From Nostoc sp. UHCC 0302 (GTDB taxonomy: Bacteria; Cyanobacteriota; Cyanobacteriia; Cyanobacteriales; Nostocaceae): 64,000 bases of DNA. The position numbers and the translations under genes were made by a program. Of this stretch, positions 34,329 through 44,494 are shown one piece after another. The first letter of the stretch is position 1, and every line of letters starts with the position of its first letter. The stretch lies in the NCBI RefSeq assembly GCF_038096175.1, contig NZ_CP151099.1, positions 4,186,501 through 4,250,500 on the forward strand, in the 5' to 3' direction. The notes under the pieces are model-generated. The model had not been told where the DNA came from. It made no database searches and saw nothing but the letters and a program-made list of their open reading frames with translations.

Positions 34329-34518
34329 GCCAATAAAGGTAGAAGTACAATTTTTAGCCCTTGGACTGAGGAAAGGCGATCGCTACTCCCAAACTATTGT
34401 TCATCTACCACAGTTATCATCCCATATTGTTATGACTATAGACCACTCGTTTTGAGTTTCTACTATTGCCCTAGACAGGTAAAGATAAATTACCTGTCTA
34501 GCTTTAACTTTGGATATT

Positions 34519-36036
34519 TTACTTTATAGTTAAAATATACCAAATACCTTTATTACTTTTAGACAAAAGTTTATATTTATGATTAATCAATTCCATAATT
34601 TGTGGAGATTTTTGTTTAACTAGAGATATATATTCATTACTAATAAAAATATAAGGAGGTTTAATTGAAACTAACTCTTTTTGAAGCTGTGACCATTGCT
34701 CAGGCAGAAATAATTCAAGCGACCACGTATTTAGTGGAGTAGCTTGATTACGACCAGATAAGTAATAAATAGAGGGGTCACCAGCAACAAAAATATCACC
34801 AGATAAACTTCCTGAGTCAGAGAGAAACTTAACATCTGAATGAAGAGAGAAATAATCTTTTCTAAATACGTTCTGATAGTTAATTCGCCTATCTTCAGTT
34901 AAAGCAAATTTATTTTTAATCAGTGCCAAACTTTTAACTTGTAAGTTGAATAATAAAGGGAAGACAAGTAAAAATATTAGTACAATTGTAGTTAATGTAG
35001 AACTTAACTCTTTTAAAGGTTGCCACAATATATCTAATCCTTTAGTGGCTAAAATCCCTACAGGGACGAATAATAATAAGTAATGGTACTCCCATAGCGA
35101 TTGAAGTTGTATATAAATAACACTCAATCCAAACAAACACCAAACAAAAAGTAGCAATGTCAGTAAATTTTTAGATTTGCGTAATGATACATCTATTGCA
35201 ACAGCAGCTAGTGCAATTAACGGTGAAAAATTTTGGATGAACCATCTTGTTCCTGAAAATAGCTGTAGTATATCAAATGAAGCGTTAGTAGCAATTTTAG
35301 GGGGATATACTAAAAATGTCTGATAAGTAATGGCTAAAACATTTGACCAAGCAAAATAGCTGATCACAAATGCAATGGGAAGTAAAGTTCCTATAGAAAT
35401 AGGACAGCAAATTTCAAGCAAAATCTTTGAAAAACTTTTGCGACTTTTTAATACAGCATAAAGTAAGGGAACTATCCAAAAAGAAAGTAATATCGGTAAA
35501 AACAGTAATTTAAATATAAGAACAATTCCTCCAATAAAACCAGAAAATAAAAGCCGGATGAATTTTTGCTTTCCTTCATATTTAAAAGATTGATAAGTCA
35601 GCCATAAACATAGAAATAAAGGAAAACCAACTAATGCTTCTACTTGAGTAAATTGATGATCGCCTGAAACAATATAGTAAACTCCAACTGTGAATAGAGG
35701 TACTAAGCTGGCGATTACTTGATGTTTAAAATAGCTTTTTAAGGTCAGCAGTAATATTATAGAGAAAAACACCATGTAAATAAGTTCAAATAGATGGATG
35801 CCAATCTCATTAAAACCAAATAATGTTCCTGCCAATAAATAGAAATAGTAAATTCCAGGTTGCTTAATATCCCAAAAATCCCGATAGAGCAACTTTCCTC
35901 GGTGCATTTCTGAAGCACCGACTGTAAATAATGCTTGGTCTCCCCAGAAGGGAACAGGTAAATTTAATAGACCAATTGTGATAACAATAATCAAAACTGA
36001 AAAGTCAATTTTATTTAACTTAGGCATATTAATCAT
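34519..36036 (-). CDS. GT39-type polytopic glycosyltransferase (ArnT/PMT-like)
   Basis: The 505-residue protein has about eleven transmembrane helices. Its first periplasmic loop reads FWGDQALFTVGASEMHRGKLLYRDFWDIKQPGIYYFYLLAG. The Asp and the (W)DxKxPG block are typical of lipid-linked-sugar glycosyltransferases of family GT39 and its relatives. A C-terminal periplasmic domain of about 110 residues (DSGSLSGDIFVAGDPSIYYLSG) follows. It probably transfers a sugar from a polyprenyl phosphate to an envelope lipid, glycan or protein. It is monocistronic and ends 190 bases from the unknown gene on the opposite strand. Two in-frame ATG codons (36036, 36027) are possible starts. Confidence 0.82.
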   Translation of the reverse strand: MINMPKLNKIDFSVLIIVITIGLLNLPVPFWGDQALFTVGASEMHRGKLLYRDFWDIKQPGIYYFYLLAGTLFGFNEIGIHLFELIYMVFFSIILLLTLKSYFKHQVIASLVPLFTVGVYYIVSGDHQFTQVEALVGFPLFLCLWLTYQSFKYEGKQKFIRLLFSGFIGGIVLIFKLLFLPILLSFWIVPLLYAVLKSRKSFSKILLEICCPISIGTLLPIAFVISYFAWSNVLAITYQTFLVYPPKIATNASFDILQLFSGTRWFIQNFSPLIALAAVAIDVSLRKSKNLLTLLLFVWCLFGLSVIYIQLQSLWEYHYLLLFVPVGILATKGLDILWQPLKELSSTLTTIVLIFLLVFPLLFNLQVKSLALIKNKFALTEDRRINYQNVFRKDYFSLHSDVKFLSDSGSLSGDIFVAGDPSIYYLSGRNQATPLNTWSLELFLPEQWSQLQKELVSIKPPYIFISNEYISLVKQKSPQIMELINHKYKLLSKSNKGIWYILTIK

Positions 36037-36325
36037 AGAATCTTTTGCTCAATTTCAATTACGTACAATAAATTGAAGCTAACTAAAAGCTCAATAAAGT
36101 ATTATGCAATATATTGAACATTGAATCTAATAATTCTGTAAGTTTCCAAGTAAAGATACTGTTAATTAAGTACAGTTTACCTCTGACAGATAAATCTTCA
36201 GCGGCGATCGCTCAAAGGGCTAGGGTAAAGCTAATCGCTTTTACGGAATCAGCACGCTTTCAGTATACAGACCAATAAAGCCAGAATGTTGATTATGTTG
36301 TCTGCATTCTATTTTTAACCCTTGC

Positions 36326-36810
36326 TTACAATACAAGATACTCCATCTTAACGCCCGGAACTTCTAACATTACCGTAGTAATAGGCACTAATCGTCCTAC
36401 AGTAGTGTAGTGACTGTCTCCTACTGATGTTGTAGTTGAGCGTTCCCGAAAACGCTTCATGGTAATCAAAAACCAGTCCCGCGTTTTTGGCATAGGTAGC
36501 CTGTATAGTTGACCTGTGTTGACAAAATAGTAAAATAGCCACTCTGCTTGAGTATACATGAAACAGCCAGGAGTCCCTTTCTCCAAATTACTGTCAGTTT
36601 CAAAGAAGAAATTACGAGTTTTATCCCACCTGTCGCCTTTGACCTCAATTAAGACTCTCCTGTCTGCGTTGTCCAAATTAAGTCAATATCTCTGCATTGG
36701 TAAACTGGATCATTTTCAACGTTAACCACATTAATCGTTTCTAATTTTCTCTGCAACCACGCCTCGATATCAGAAGTTGCTTTCAAGGCTACTTGTGACG
36801 CATCGTGCAT
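36326..36810 (-). pseudogene. Frameshifted PD-(D/E)XK nuclease-like gene
   Basis: An ATG at 36810 opens a 53-codon frame (MHDASQVALKATSDIEAWLQ... CRDIDLIWTTQTG) that stops at 36649. The next frame continues the same protein from about 36662 as RRVLIEVKGDRWDKTRNFFFETDS to a stop at 36326. The Asp in DIDLIW and the Glu-x-Lys in LIEVKGD fit a PD-(D/E)XK nuclease core split by one missing base near 36660. The product would be about 161 residues, with a domain containing GTPGCFMYTQAEWLFYYFV. A sequencing error or programmed frameshift cannot be excluded. No methyltransferase partner is nearby. Confidence 0.65.
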
Positions 36811-37213
36811 AGTATAGTATAGCTGTAAGCCATAGATTTAATTAATTTAGTACATATGTATTATAAAGATAAATGCAGTTGAACTAAGCAACTGATATCT
36901 GCAATTACAGCTTTGTAGTGGAAACTGATTTTATAGCTACGTTGCGCCCCTTGGAACAGCGATATCTTTCAAAAACAACTTGATTCGCTCGAGGAGTTTC
37001 GATTCCAAATTTTAGTAGTGGCTTTGTTTTTGTATAATTGCTCAACTTGCTTTCGCTGTATTTAAATATTGAATTTAAGAATAACCCAGAGAAATATTTA
37101 TTCTCTGGGTTATTCCTTAATTAATGAGTATTAAATGAGTGCAAAAGGGGTAAAACTTAGCTAAAGAAAGCTATTTTCTGTTATCCCCAATCATCGAAAG
37201 TTGCAAGACTTCG
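36811..37213. other. Spacer with bidirectional terminator-like hairpin
   Basis: A perfect 14-bp stem (37080-37093 with 37101-37114, AATAACCCAGAGAA and its complement, 7-base loop) lies about 100 bases after the stop of the carotenoid-binding gene on the - strand and probably ends it. The rest shows no gene. Confidence 0.55.
37080..37114 (-). terminator. Hairpin downstream of the helical carotenoid protein gene
   Basis: The 14-bp perfect stem has a 7-base AT loop. The T-tract is weak on either strand, so termination is inferred from position. Confidence 0.5.
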
Positions 37214-37663
37214 TTAACGTACTTCTTGCACTACATTGAGCAAGAAACTAACCCGCTGCTCAAATTCTAGCTTTTTAATCTCTGCTACAAATTCGTCGGT
37301 TTCGCTAGGTAGTTGATAGTCAGAGGGAACTGGGATAATACTTCCGTCCTCTATTCCTTTTGACAGTAGCAACCAAACGTATAATCTACCATTTGGGCTG
37401 ATAGCATTATATGCCTTGCTGATCTCATTATCAGCGCCCTGAAGCAGGTCACGTTGCGCTTGCAATTGTTCTTCGTGAGACAAATTTTGGATTAGGTCAA
37501 ATACCGCTTTACCAGGAGCTTCTACGCTTTCAGGAGGCGCTGGCTGAAGCTGTTCTTTAACATCCAAGTATCCAAACCAAAGTAAAGCAAGCTGAGTGTC
37601 AACATCAAAGCGTTTAAAAATTTCTAAAGCAGGTTGTGTGGCTTTATCAGGTGCGTAGGTCAT
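37214..37663 (-). CDS. Helical carotenoid protein (OCP N-terminal-domain homologue)
   Basis: The 149-residue protein corresponds to the isolated N-terminal domain of the orange carotenoid protein. It has [16 protein letters not shown], a conserved [23 protein letters not shown] and the ending [16 protein letters not shown]. There is no C-terminal NTF2-like sensor domain. Such HCPs bind a keto-carotenoid and act as singlet-oxygen quenchers or, in some clades, phycobilisome quenchers. The ATG at 37663 has GGAG six bases upstream; a TTG four codons earlier is less likely. It is monocistronic, with no C-terminal-domain homologue next to it. The HCP clade cannot be decided here. Confidence 0.9.
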   Translation of the reverse strand: MTYAPDKATQPALEIFKRFDVDTQLALLWFGYLDVKEQLQPAPPESVEAPGKAVFDLIQNLSHEEQLQAQRDLLQGADNEISKAYNAISPNGRLYVWLLLSKGIEDGSIIPVPSDYQLPSETDEFVAEIKKLEFEQRVSFLLNVVQEVR

Positions 37664-38450
37664 AGAAAACTCCAAACAAGTTAAAACTATTGTTGATTTT
37701 CTGAGTTACTGAAAGAATTTACTTTCAGTACCTTTACACAACTTAACGAATGAATAGAGATGGATGAACCTACTAAAGGAGGATTACAATTCACTGCATA
37801 AGACAGATTAGAGATAACTCAAATTGCTACTTACAAAAAAGCTTATTGCAATGTATGTAAATTCACATCTTGCACCAATCGCTTTATTGCGATTGGTGTA
37901 CGGTAGGCAATGCTTCCCATAACCTCAAACGGTTATTGAAAATGGTGCAAAATATCAGTTAACGTTGTGACAGCTTAGACTCATGTAGAAATCTTCATTT
38001 GAATGAGGTATACGGGTAGTAGTAGTAGCCTGTCAACTGCAAAATCAAAGAGTATACACGGTCTGTAGTTGGGGCTACCTTCGCTAAAGCGCCAACTACG
38101 AACCTATCAAATCAAATTTGACATAATAGTAGAGTACTACCTCTATATCTGTACTTAACTCAATTTAAAACTCCCATAAGTCGCAAAGTTAGCCCTCATC
38201 AAAATCTATCTCGTTAGACGAACCAAGGTATTCTGGCTCATTTTTTCCATTCTTAACTCCCTAGCCTGTATACCTAATGCCCGCTCCCTTTAAAATAGAT
38301 TTATTGTCAAGCGGCAAAGTATTCGTTTAACTATTAAGAGATATGACAAAAATTTATAATATTCCTGAAACCAAACAGATATAAAAGTTAGCATCAATAT
38401 TAAAACTACCAGCTAAATGATTAATCATCTCATACCAAGTAAAAACAAAA
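37664..38450. other. Long spacer between HCP and kinase genes
   Basis: It contains a 10-bp hairpin CACCAATCGC/GCGATTGGTG (37873-37898) and copy B of a dispersed repeat (about 38025-38130). No gene is supported. Confidence 0.5.
38025..38130. repeat. Dispersed repeat family, copy B
   Basis: It shares with the copy at 18050-18152 the text GAGTATACRC, GTCTRTAGTTGG and the end GAACCTATCAAATMAAAYTTGACA. Its inner palindrome is GTAGTTGG/CCAACTAC with CGCTAAAGCG. Confidence 0.6.
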
Positions 38451-41400
38451 ATGAGTATTAATATTACTAATTATAAGCTCATCAAAATTATCTATGACGA
38501 TAGTACTATCTGTCTTTATCGAGCTTTAAAGGAGCCAGATCAAACCTTAGTAATTATTAAAACTATAAAATCTGAGTATCCAACTATAGAACAACTTGCT
38601 CAATTAAGACATGAATATGAAATACTCCGAGATTTGGATATAGAAGGAGTTATTAAACCCTTAGCCTTAGAAAGCTATCAAAATGGGGTAGCGCTTATAT
38701 TTTCAGATTTTGAAGGAGAACCATTAAAAAACTTTATTAATAATGTCAATTTTAAATTAAGTAATTTTTTACAAATTGCTATTAAATTAACTTCAACTCT
38801 TGCTCAATTACATGATAACAAAATTATTCATAAAGATATTAAGCCTGAGAGTATCCTAATTAACCTAGAGAAAACTGAAATAAAAATTATAAACTTTAGC
38901 ATATCATCGCGCTTGTTAAAAGAAAGTCAGATTGTTAGTAATCCTAATTTGCTTGAAGGTACTCTACCCTACATATCACCAGAACAAACTGGAAGAATGA
39001 ACCGTTCAATTGATTACCGAACTGACTTTTACTCATTAGGTGTTACTTTCTATGAAGTGCTAACTGGACAATTGCCCTTTCAAGCTACTGAGCCTTTAGA
39101 ATTAATTCATTGCCACATAGCTAAAATACCAGTTTCGCCAAAAGTACTCAATACAGATATTCCTCAAACAGTTTCTGATATTGTCATAAAATTATTGGCT
39201 AAAACTGCTGAAGAACGATATCAAAGCGCTTTAGGGTTAAAAGCAGATTTAGAATTTGTATACAAGATATTACAAACTTCTTCTCATGTTGAAAAATTGA
39301 TTATTGGTCAGCTTGATACCTACAGCCAATTTCTCATTCCTCAAAAACTTTATGGTCGTGAAAAAGAAGTTGCTACTTTGATAGATGCTTTTAAACGAAT
39401 CAGCCAGGGGTCGGCTGAGACAGTCTTAGTAACTGGTTACTCAGGTGTTGGGAAATCTTCCTTAGTCAATGAAATTCATAAATCTATTGTCAGCAAACGG
39501 GGTTATTTTATTTCTGGTAAATTTGACCAATTTAAGCGAAATATTCCTTATAATTCCGTGATTCAAGCATTTCAAGACTTGGCACGACAGCTCCTCACAG
39601 AGAATGCTGAACAGATAGCTATATGGAAAACAAAACTCTTAACAGCTTTAGGAGCAAATGGTCAGATTATTATTGATGTTATTCCCGAAATTGCAAAAAT
39701 TATTGGAGAACAGCCAAATGTTCCTCAATTAGGAATAACTGAATCACAAAACCGTTTTAATCGAATATTTCAACAATTTATTCATATATTTTGCCAGCGC
39801 AAACATCCACTAGTAATATTTTTAGATGACTTACAATGGGCAGATTCAGCCTCATTAAGGTTACTCCAAATCTTGATGACTAATATAGATAGCAAATATT
39901 TGTTATTAATTGGAGCATATCGTAATAACGAAGTTAATTCAACCCATCAATTAATATTAACTTTGGAAGAAATTAAAAAATCTGGTGCAACTGTCAATAA
40001 TATTGTCCTTCAGCCTTTACAAATTTTTGATGTCAATGAATTAGTTAGTGAGACCCTCCATGCTGATCATATAAAGTCACAACCACTAGCTGAATTAGTA
40101 TTTAATAAAACTCAAGGAAATCCTTTCTTCTTAACCCAGCTACTTAAATCATTGTATCAAGAAAACTTATTGTTTTTTAATTTTAGTAAGGGTTACTGGC
40201 AGTGGAATATTGAGCAGCTAAAAGACATAGAAATTACTGATAATGTTGTTGAATTGATGGTTGGTCAGATTCAGAAGCTGTTGCCAAAGACGCAAAATGT
40301 TTTAAGATTAGCTGCTTGTATTGGGGATAAATTTACCTTAGATACTTTAAGTATTGTTAACCAAAAGTCTTTGTCGGAAACAGCTAAAGATTTGTGGGAA
40401 GCTTTACAAACAGGTTTAATCTTACCTTTAGATAAATCTTATAAAATTCCTCTTGTTCTGAGCAGTTATCAAGAAGAAGAAGTAGCAATTAACCAAGAAG
40501 GTTTAACAGTAGTTTATAAGTTTTTACACGATAGAGTACAGCAAGCAGCCTATTCTCTTATTCCTAATTACCAGAAAAATGAGACTCACTTGAGAATAGG
40601 CAAATTGCTACTAAAAAACAGTGTACTGGAAGAACAAAAACAAAACATATTTGCTTTAGTTAATCACCTAAATTACGGTATAAATTTACTTATCTTAGAA
40701 ACAGAAAAATATGAATTGGCTGAACTCAATCTCATAGCAGGTCAAAAAGCAAAAGCAGCAGCAGCGTATGAGTCTGCTATACGTTACTTAAAAGTTGGTT
40801 TGGAGTTATTAGCAACAAATAGCTGGCAGAATCAGTACAAATTGACATTAGTACTCTATGAGTCAGCAGTAGAAACAGCTTACCTTAAAGGTGATTTTGA
40901 GCAGATGGAAAAATGGGCAACAGTTGTCCTAAAACAGGCAAAAATCCCTAAAGACAAAATGAAAGTTTATGAGGTCAAAATTCAAGCTTGTATGGCGCAA
41001 GTCAGACAACTCGAAGCTTTTCAGGTTGGGTTACAAGCACTGGAACTGCTGGGGGTTAAGTTACCAGAGTCGCCTAGCGCCTCAGAAATTGAGCAAACAC
41101 TATCTCAAACGGCGGCAAATTTAACTGGCAAGAGTATTGAAGACTTGCTTAACCTACCGTTAATGATAGAGGGAGATAAACTGGCAGCCATGAGGATGTT
41201 AATGAGTATGGGTTCTCCTACCTATCAAGCTGCACCTACCCTGTTTCCACTGGTTGTGTGTGAACAAGTCAATTTATCTATTAAATATGGTAATGCACCT
41301 TTCTCAGCCTACGGTTATGTTTGTTACGGTGTACTTTTAAATGGAATAATTCAGGACATTGATTCGGCTTACAAATTTGGCAAGTTATCTTTAAGTTTGG

Positions 41401-44400
41401 TGGAACGGTTCAATGTTTTAGAACATAAAACAAGTGTGTTTTATGTTGCGGGGGCGTGTACAATGCATGGAAAAGTCCATGCTAAAGAAACGCTGCCAAT
41501 TTTAGAAGATGCTTACTCTAGCGGACTGGAAAACGGACAGTTTGAATATGGTTGCTATGCCGCGGCACAAAAATGCCAACATTTATATTTTCTAGGACAG
41601 GAACTAGCAAAACTTGAACAAGAAATGGCAACAGTTGGTGATGCCTTTGCTCAACTAAAGCAGGAAAACGCTTTAATTTGGAATAAAATTTTTCACCAGT
41701 CAGTTATTAATTTGCAAAAACAGTCTGTTAATCCATGCTATTTATTGGGTGAAGTATACAACGAAGATGAATCATTACCGCTGCTTCAGAAAGCTAATGC
41801 TAGAACTATACTTCAATACTTTTATCTTAACAAACTTATCCTTTGTTATTTATTTAGAGAATATGAAGAAGCATCGGAAAATGCAGTTCAAGCCGAGCAG
41901 TATTTAGATGGTGTTAAAGCATTTTTGGTTGTGCCTACCTTCTATTTCTATGATTCTTTAGCACAACTGGGAATTTACCCATTATCATCACCCACACAGC
42001 AAGAAGATATCTTAAATAAAATAATTAATAACCAAGAAAAAATGCAAAATTGGGCAGCCCATGCTCCAATGAATTTTCAACATAAGTATGATTTGGTAGA
42101 AGCAGAGAAAGCGCGATTATTAGGTCAATATTGGCAAGCGATGGAATATTATGACCGAGCTATTGCTGGAGCTAAGGAGCAAGGATACATCCAAGAAGAA
42201 GCGCTAGCAAATGAACTAGCAGCAAAGTTTCATTTTGAGCATGGCAGAGAAAAGCTGGCTCAAACCTATCTGACAGATGCTTATTATGGATATATTCTCT
42301 GGGGAGCAATGGCAAAAGTCAGAGATTTAGAAGTAAGCTATCCTCATATTTTTTCTCAGATACCGAATCTAACAACTAAAAATTTAGGGTTGAATCGGAC
42401 AATTAGCTCTACAACAGGTGATTCTGGAGTTTTTGACTTAGCAGCAGTCGTGAAAGCTTCTCAAGCTCTTTCTGGAGAAATCGTTTTAGACAAATTATTA
42501 GCAAAATTAATGCAAATTTTGTTAGAAACTGCTGGTGCAAAAACAGGATTTTTAATTTTAGAAAAAGCTGGGCGTTTATTCATAGAAGCTTCAAGAGATT
42601 ACGGGCAAGATGAGATAAACGTGCAGCAATCGACGCCTGTAGAATTTAGTCAACTTTTACCAATATCTGTGATTAATTATGTACAAAGGACTCATGATAA
42701 TGTTGTACTAAACAATGCAACTAATGAAGGCGTTTTTACAGCAGATAATTATATAATTAATTACAAGCCAAAATCTCTTTTATGCACACCAATTGTTAAT
42801 CAAGGAAAACTCATTGGCATCCTTTACTTAGAAAATAATTTAACCGTTGGTGCATTTACACCAGAGAGATTGGAAGTCTTACAACTTTTATCCTCTCAAG
42901 CTGCGATCGCAATTGAAAATGCCCGGCTTTATAATAATTTAGAAGAGTCTAATCGAACTTTAGAAGCAAAAGTACAGGAGCGAACCCTGGAGTTGCAAGA
43001 GAAAAATTTGCAACTCCAAAAAGAAATCCATGAACGCCAACAAGCGCAAGAAGTAGCCGCAGCTGCAAACCGTGCAAAAAGCGAATTTTTAGCTAATATG
43101 AGTCATGAACTCCGCACACCGCTTAATGGAATTTTGGGTTACGCTCAAATCTTTCAAAAAGACAAAAATTTAACAGAACAGCAAAAGAATGGTGTTAACA
43201 TCATTCATCAGTGTGGTGAACACTTACTGACACTCATTAATGATATTTTAGATATCTCTAAAATTGAAGCTCGGAAAATGGAGCTTGAAGCAAAAGAATT
43301 TAACTTTACAGAATTTCTTCAGAGTATTGGGGAAATTTGCCAAATCCGTGCCGAACAAAAGGGAGTTAACTTAATTTATCAACAAGTTTCTACCTTACCT
43401 ACAATAATTCGAGCTGATGAAAAACGATTACGTCAAGTTTTAATTAATTTAATAAGTAATGCAGTTAAGTTTACAGAAAAAGGTAGTATAACTTTCAAAG
43501 TAGGCTATCAGCAGGAAAAGCTTCGGTTTGAAGTGGAAGATACAGGAATTGGAATTGCAACAGATAAATTAGAAGAAATCTTTTTACCTTTTAAGCAAGT
43601 AGGTGAGAATAGTCAAAAAACTGAAGGTACAGGATTAGGATTGGCAATTAGCCGTCAATTAGTTGCAATGATGGGTGGGGAATTAAAGGTAAAGAGTACT
43701 TTAGGTAAAGGCAGCATTTTTTGGCTAGATTTAGATTTACCTGAGATTTCCCAACCAAATTATGTTCCAAATGCCAATGAGTTTAATATTATCAGTTTTG
43801 TTGGTTCTAAACGAAAAGTTTTAGTAGCGGACGATAAATGGGCAAATCGTTCTATTTTAGTCATTATATTAAAAACTTTAGGCTTTGAAGTTTTAGAAGC
43901 AACAGACGGCTTAGACGCTCTTAACAAAGCGCAAGAATTTCAGCCAGATGTAATTTTGATGGACTTGGTGATGAGTGTCATGGACGGCTTTGAAGCTACC
44001 CGTCGCTTGAGGAAGTTACCAGATTTTAAGGAAGTGGTAGTGATTGCTATCTCGGCTAGCGTTTTTGATTTTGATAAACAGCAAAGTCGAGAAGTTGGTT
44101 GTGATGATTTTATTGCCAAGCCTGTTCAGGTTGCGGAGCTTTTAGAAAAATTACGGCTTCATTTGGGAATAGAATGGGTTTATGAGGAGCAGAGTCATCA
44201 AGAACAAGTAGAAATGCCAAATATTACGCTCCTACAAACTCAAGGAGAAGTAAAAGCAGCGACTTCTGGCGATGTGAATTTCGGTAACTTACTTGTAGCT
44301 CCACCACCCGAAGAACTTAAAATTTTATTAGATTTAGCAATGAGAGGCGACCTAAGAGGTATTGCCCAAAGAGCTGTAGAATTAGCAGAATTAGATGGAC

Positions 44401-44486
44401 AATTAGTTCCCTTTGCCACCCATTTACGTCTCCTTGCTAAAAGTTTTAAAGGGAAACAGATATTAGAGTTTCTCAAAAATTATTAA
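38451..44486 (+). CDS. HstK-type hybrid: Ser/Thr (pseudo)kinase, AAA-ATPase, GAF, histidine kinase and receiver
   Basis: A 2011-residue soluble signalling protein. In order: Ser/Thr kinase fold (about 10-275), AAA_16-type ATPase with Walker A GYSGVGKSSL near 328 and LDDLQWAD, a long helical TPR-like region (about 700-1320), GAF (about 1340-1500), coiled coil, HisKA with MSHELRTPL (His1552), HATPase (EDTGIGIA, GTGLGLAISRQL) and a receiver with Asp1838. This is the architecture of the cyanobacterial HstK family. The kinase domain has HKDIKPES in place of HRDxKxxN (Ser134) and INFS in place of DFG (Asn148), so its phosphotransfer is doubtful, whereas the His-Asp half looks active. The next gene starts 8 bases after its stop. 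AT-rich codon use resembles the flanks. Confidence 0.93.
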   Translation: MSINITNYKLIKIIYDDSTICLYRALKEPDQTLVIIKTIKSEYPTIEQLAQLRHEYEILRDLDIEGVIKPLALESYQNGVALIFSDFEGEPLKNFINNVNFKLSNFLQIAIKLTSTLAQLHDNKIIHKDIKPESILINLEKTEIKIINFSISSRLLKESQIVSNPNLLEGTLPYISPEQTGRMNRSIDYRTDFYSLGVTFYEVLTGQLPFQATEPLELIHCHIAKIPVSPKVLNTDIPQTVSDIVIKLLAKTAEERYQSALGLKADLEFVYKILQTSSHVEKLIIGQLDTYSQFLIPQKLYGREKEVATLIDAFKRISQGSAETVLVTGYSGVGKSSLVNEIHKSIVSKRGYFISGKFDQFKRNIPYNSVIQAFQDLARQLLTENAEQIAIWKTKLLTALGANGQIIIDVIPEIAKIIGEQPNVPQLGITESQNRFNRIFQQFIHIFCQRKHPLVIFLDDLQWADSASLRLLQILMTNIDSKYLLLIGAYRNNEVNSTHQLILTLEEIKKSGATVNNIVLQPLQIFDVNELVSETLHADHIKSQPLAELVFNKTQGNPFFLTQLLKSLYQENLLFFNFSKGYWQWNIEQLKDIEITDNVVELMVGQIQKLLPKTQNVLRLAACIGDKFTLDTLSIVNQKSLSETAKDLWEALQTGLILPLDKSYKIPLVLSSYQEEEVAINQEGLTVVYKFLHDRVQQAAYSLIPNYQKNETHLRIGKLLLKNSVLEEQKQNIFALVNHLNYGINLLILETEKYELAELNLIAGQKAKAAAAYESAIRYLKVGLELLATNSWQNQYKLTLVLYESAVETAYLKGDFEQMEKWATVVLKQAKIPKDKMKVYEVKIQACMAQVRQLEAFQVGLQALELLGVKLPESPSASEIEQTLSQTAANLTGKSIEDLLNLPLMIEGDKLAAMRMLMSMGSPTYQAAPTLFPLVVCEQVNLSIKYGNAPFSAYGYVCYGVLLNGIIQDIDSAYKFGKLSLSLVERFNVLEHKTSVFYVAGACTMHGKVHAKETLPILEDAYSSGLENGQFEYGCYAAAQKCQHLYFLGQELAKLEQEMATVGDAFAQLKQENALIWNKIFHQSVINLQKQSVNPCYLLGEVYNEDESLPLLQKANARTILQYFYLNKLILCYLFREYEEASENAVQAEQYLDGVKAFLVVPTFYFYDSLAQLGIYPLSSPTQQEDILNKIINNQEKMQNWAAHAPMNFQHKYDLVEAEKARLLGQYWQAMEYYDRAIAGAKEQGYIQEEALANELAAKFHFEHGREKLAQTYLTDAYYGYILWGAMAKVRDLEVSYPHIFSQIPNLTTKNLGLNRTISSTTGDSGVFDLAAVVKASQALSGEIVLDKLLAKLMQILLETAGAKTGFLILEKAGRLFIEASRDYGQDEINVQQSTPVEFSQLLPISVINYVQRTHDNVVLNNATNEGVFTADNYIINYKPKSLLCTPIVNQGKLIGILYLENNLTVGAFTPERLEVLQLLSSQAAIAIENARLYNNLEESNRTLEAKVQERTLELQEKNLQLQKEIHERQQAQEVAAAANRAKSEFLANMSHELRTPLNGILGYAQIFQKDKNLTEQQKNGVNIIHQCGEHLLTLINDILDISKIEARKMELEAKEFNFTEFLQSIGEICQIRAEQKGVNLIYQQVSTLPTIIRADEKRLRQVLINLISNAVKFTEKGSITFKVGYQQEKLRFEVEDTGIGIATDKLEEIFLPFKQVGENSQKTEGTGLGLAISRQLVAMMGGELKVKSTLGKGSIFWLDLDLPEISQPNYVPNANEFNIISFVGSKRKVLVADDKWANRSILVIILKTLGFEVLEATDGLDALNKAQEFQPDVILMDLVMSVMDGFEATRRLRKLPDFKEVVVIAISASVFDFDKQQSREVGCDDFIAKPVQVAELLEKLRLHLGIEWVYEEQSHQEQVEMPNITLLQTQGEVKAATSGDVNFGNLLVAPPPEELKILLDLAMRGDLRGIAQRAVELAELDGQLVPFATHLRLLAKSFKGKQILEFLKNY

Positions 44487-44494
44487 GAGGTTTT

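Noticed and set aside
34261-34455. Overlapping 64-codon frame at the end of the unknown cluster gene
   Set aside because: It overlaps the real frame, has no ribosome-binding site and ends in a HIP1-containing spacer.
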